8,133 bases of DNA, from contig JAISLX010000175.1 in NCBI GenBank assembly GCA_031277045.1, positions 1-8,133 of the forward strand, written 5' to 3'. Below, piece after piece: positions 6,057-8,133 of the stretch (position 1 is its first letter; each line of letters opens with the position of its first letter). A program made the position numbers and the translations under genes. Source of the DNA: Treponema sp. Lineage in GTDB: Bacteria; Spirochaetota; Spirochaetia; Treponematales; Breznakiellaceae. The notes under the pieces are model-generated. The model saw nothing but the letters and a program-made list of their open reading frames with translations, did not search any database and was not told the DNA's origin.

Positions 6057-7812
6057 TGAATACCACCTTCCCGGGGGTAACGCCATTTTCATTGAAGCCG
6101 TCTATCGAAATATAGTAACCCATATCGTTATTAACCATGCTCAAATCAAGTTCAGTTTTCCCCCAGACCTGCCAACTGTTGTACATTTTGTCAGGGGCTA
6201 TCCCGTAACGAATATTATAGCCATCAGTATTCCGCGAGGGCTCCCATTGGAGCTTGATATTGAGCCCGTCTTCCGGGCGAAGCGCGTCAAACCGCGTAAC
6301 CGGTTCGGGAACCGCGCCATCCCCTTTACCGAAGACCCGCAAACCGCTAATAGCCGGAATCCCATTCAAAGCCGGTTCCATCCGGCTGACTTTTAGATAC
6401 CGCAGTTTTACGGATGGTTCCAGATAGATAAAATCATGCGGGTAATCGGTCTTTGTACAACGGTTGTCCTTTACAATAAACCAATCCGCTCCGTTTTCCG
6501 AAGCTTCCAGCAAAAACCGGGTGCATTGGGGTTTTATCAGGATCAGCCGCCCCTCCATAATGCGCCCCCTCACACTGCTGTGGCGCATCGCGCTTTCCGC
6601 GTCTTCCGGCATGGGATACTGATGATCCGCGAAATTTATCTGTACCGCGCCAGCTTCATAGATCCTTCCCAGATCCAGTTTGTACCACTCATCCCCGGCC
6701 TGTTTTGCCGCCCACCAGGTCTTAATATTTTCATCAGCGCCCTTTTCCGGTTCAAAGCCGGGTTGAAAGGACGAGGCCGACGCTTTTTTGTTATACGACA
6801 GGAGCATCATTTCAGGGGCGATCCTGTCCATACCGGTGCGTTTTCCTTCCGGCAGGGTAAACGGATAATCGGCAAAATGCTGATCGCAGTACAGTATTCC
6901 ATCCGCGTCAAAATCGCAGGGAAACAAACCGATACGCCGCTCAAACTTTTCATTTTCACTGATACGCATGGTAGATATATGCCACCAATTCCCGTATTTA
7001 TCCTGAAATGTACTGCCGTGGCCGGCTGCCGTAATAAAACCGCCCGGCTTGGAGGAAAAGGGATTGTGTTTCTGATAACGGAAAGGTCCAAGGGGCGTTT
7101 CGCCCACATATACGCCATCGCTGTATACGTTGTACTGCGTTCCCGGCGCCGCGTATTGTAAATAATAACTGCCGCCGTGTTTTGTCATAAACGCGCCTTC
7201 GATAAAAGGTTTTGTTCCCATGTGCTGGCGTATCATCTTATCCATATCAGTTTTAGGCTCGCCAAGCCTGTTGTTTTCACCGGAACGCTCCCAGCCATGT
7301 TGAGCCTCGTTTTCACCCAGGAGCGCCGTTTTCTCCCCTATGGGCTGCATGGTTACGGGGTCCATTTCAATCCCCCACAAGGGTTCCTGATTGGTACAAC
7401 CCCAATAAAAATACACCCGCCCGTCATCGTCCTGAAAAACATCCGGATCCCAGAAGGGAAAAGGCGCGGAAACAGGGTGGAAAGGCTCAAACAGCGGGTC
7501 CGGGCTCGCGAAGAATGTGCAGGGTTCATCTCGCCGGGATGCGCTAAACAGGACCTTGCCATTTACCTCCCGCACATCGGGAGCATAATCGTAAACCGGC
7601 AGTTCCGGCGTCTCGTGGAAATCCCAGGCGTACAAATCATCGGAGTACCAAAATCCGCCGGACATGGACGCAAACAGATAATACCGGTCTTTGAACAGCA
7701 GCATTGTCGGATCGGCGGCTTCCCGAAAGACCTCCGCCTGCTGATCAAAATAATTTTTTTTAATTTGATAGCGATAATCCAGGTTGATTGGATTACAAAT
7801 TACCTTCTTCAT
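6025..7812 (-). CDS. Family 43 glycoside hydrolase with discoidin-like and fibronectin III-like domains
   Basis: This 595-residue protein is probably a beta-xylosidase/alpha-arabinofuranosidase-type enzyme acting on hemicellulose oligosaccharides. The N-terminal five-bladed propeller (about 1-325) has the GH43 catalytic triad: base Asp34 (ADPTM), pKa-tuning Asp122 (WDPDVF) and acid Glu205 (FIEGAF). It also has the conserved His265 in AAGHGS. The domain is followed by a discoidin/F5-8C or CBM32-like beta-sandwich (about 338-496, KASASSFQPGFEP ... ENIKTWWAAK ... WYKLDLG) and a fibronectin type III-like domain (about 501-585). No signal peptide is seen (MKKVICNPINLDYRYQ), so it is probably cytoplasmic. 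The start is ATG 7812, preceded by GGAAG at 6-nt spacing; the upstream gene ends 11 nt before, indicating an operon. The last roughly 10 residues (ISGGSGTVPQ) are read out of frame from the GH2 remnant, so the native C-terminus seems replaced. The exact substrate cannot be read from the sequence. Confidence 0.88.
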   Translation of the reverse strand: MKKVICNPINLDYRYQIKKNYFDQQAEVFREAADPTMLLFKDRYYLFASMSGGFWYSDDLYAWDFHETPELPVYDYAPDVREVNGKVLFSASRRDEPCTFFASPDPLFEPFHPVSAPFPFWDPDVFQDDDGRVYFYWGCTNQEPLWGIEMDPVTMQPIGEKTALLGENEAQHGWERSGENNRLGEPKTDMDKMIRQHMGTKPFIEGAFMTKHGGSYYLQYAAPGTQYNVYSDGVYVGETPLGPFRYQKHNPFSSKPGGFITAAGHGSTFQDKYGNWWHISTMRISENEKFERRIGLFPCDFDADGILYCDQHFADYPFTLPEGKRTGMDRIAPEMMLLSYNKKASASSFQPGFEPEKGADENIKTWWAAKQAGDEWYKLDLGRIYEAGAVQINFADHQYPMPEDAESAMRHSSVRGRIMEGRLILIKPQCTRFLLEASENGADWFIVKDNRCTKTDYPHDFIYLEPSVKLRYLKVSRMEPALNGIPAISGLRVFGKGDGAVPEPVTRFDALRPEDGLNIKLQWEPSRNTDGYNIRYGIAPDKMYNSWQVWGKTELDLSMVNNDMGYYISIDGFNENGVTPGKVVFISGGSGTVPQ

Positions 7813-7823
7813 GATGTACTTCC

Positions 7824-8133
7824 TTATTCCGACATATCCTCGATATTGAGGGTGATCCCCCGGTATGCCGCATAACCGTAACTTTTGGGTTTCCCGTCTT
7901 CGGCCTTTTCAAAGAGGAGCCTCGGAGGATCGCTGTAGCTTGCCTTGGAAAAGGCTGCGCGGAATTTCATCTCCCCCGGTTCGGCGCCGCTTATTATCAA
8001 ATCAGCCTCATAGATGTTTTCGGCGGATACCGAATACCGGGATTTTTCAAAACCCCGGTAGAAATTCCTGCCGTCATCGCTAAAATCAACGTACCGAACC
8101 TCTATTGAGCCCTCCCAGCTTTCCATGCCTTCC
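7824..8133 (-). CDS. C-terminal part of an unidentified gene upstream of the GH43 gene (5' end outside window)
   Basis: The frame is open from the right edge to the TAA at 7826-7824 and encodes about 102 visible residues. The Met at 8126 is probably internal, since the frame continues past it without a stop and no ribosome site is visible. The sequence alternates short hydrophobic and polar stretches (SIEVRYVDFS, ADLIISG, EMKFRAAFS, RLLFEK, GYAAYRGITLNI), which suggests a beta-sandwich domain such as the accessory or C-terminal module of a carbohydrate-active enzyme. I do not recognise the family. It has no transmembrane segment. The 11-nt gap to the GH43 start suggests co-transcription, so a role in polysaccharide breakdown is likely by context only. 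Confidence 0.6.
   Translation of the reverse strand, partial: EGMESWEGSIEVRYVDFSDDGRNFYRGFEKSRYSVSAENIYEADLIISGAEPGEMKFRAAFSKASYSDPPRLLFEKAEDGKPKSYGYAAYRGITLNIEDMSE

Noticed and set aside
5700..6092. Minus-strand 130-codon frame as a real small gene
   Set aside because: Only the middle (about residues 13-70) resembles a known domain. The start lies inside the GH43 gene and the end is antisense to the surface-protein remnant, so it is a chance open frame through a GH2 remnant.

Overview
The window looks like a chromosomal segment of a GC-rich spirochete, most plausibly a termite-gut type Treponema. This is inference. It rests on the nusA-infB-rbfA core, on a decayed repeat of the 'SGGxFxM.GG' surface-protein type that I associate with that group, and on a polysaccharide-degradation gene set next to it. 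No rRNA, tRNA, CRISPR array, insertion sequence or origin was recognised.

Layout. Positions 1-534 (+) hold the C-terminal part of a major facilitator superfamily transporter that starts before the window. It converges on a minus-strand translation/transcription operon (5467 down to 607): nusA (transcription elongation/termination factor), infB (initiation factor IF2) and rbfA (30S maturation factor). The three genes are about 50 nt apart, and each gap carries a GC-rich hairpin; in the infB-rbfA gap the infB stop codon lies in the hairpin loop. NusA starts at GTG behind a strong Shine-Dalgarno and ends in an unusual four-cysteine zinc ribbon. IF2 carries a long Gly/Pro/Arg-rich linker. A candidate promoter and an intrinsic-terminator-like hairpin with a U tract lie directly upstream of nusA, so the operon may be controlled by attenuation. 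rimP, the usual upstream neighbour, and truB, the usual downstream neighbour, are not present at the two ends.

Positions 5468-6024 contain no intact gene. They hold the nusA leader, a frame-broken remnant of a repeat-type surface protein (+ strand), and a short remnant of a GH2 beta-galactosidase-type C-terminal domain (- strand). The GH2 remnant is joined out of frame to the 3' end of a glycoside hydrolase family 43 gene (6025-7812, -), so that gene now ends in a few residues read from the remnant. The GH43 gene follows, by 11 nt, the 3' end of another minus-strand gene that runs off the right edge. Together these look like part of a hemicellulose/oligosaccharide utilisation operon.

The core operon is ordinary in function. 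The unusual parts are its leader, the intercistronic hairpins, the NusA zinc ribbon and the debris-filled junction between the housekeeping operon and the sugar-degradation genes. I do not see a complete, clearly novel multi-gene system.
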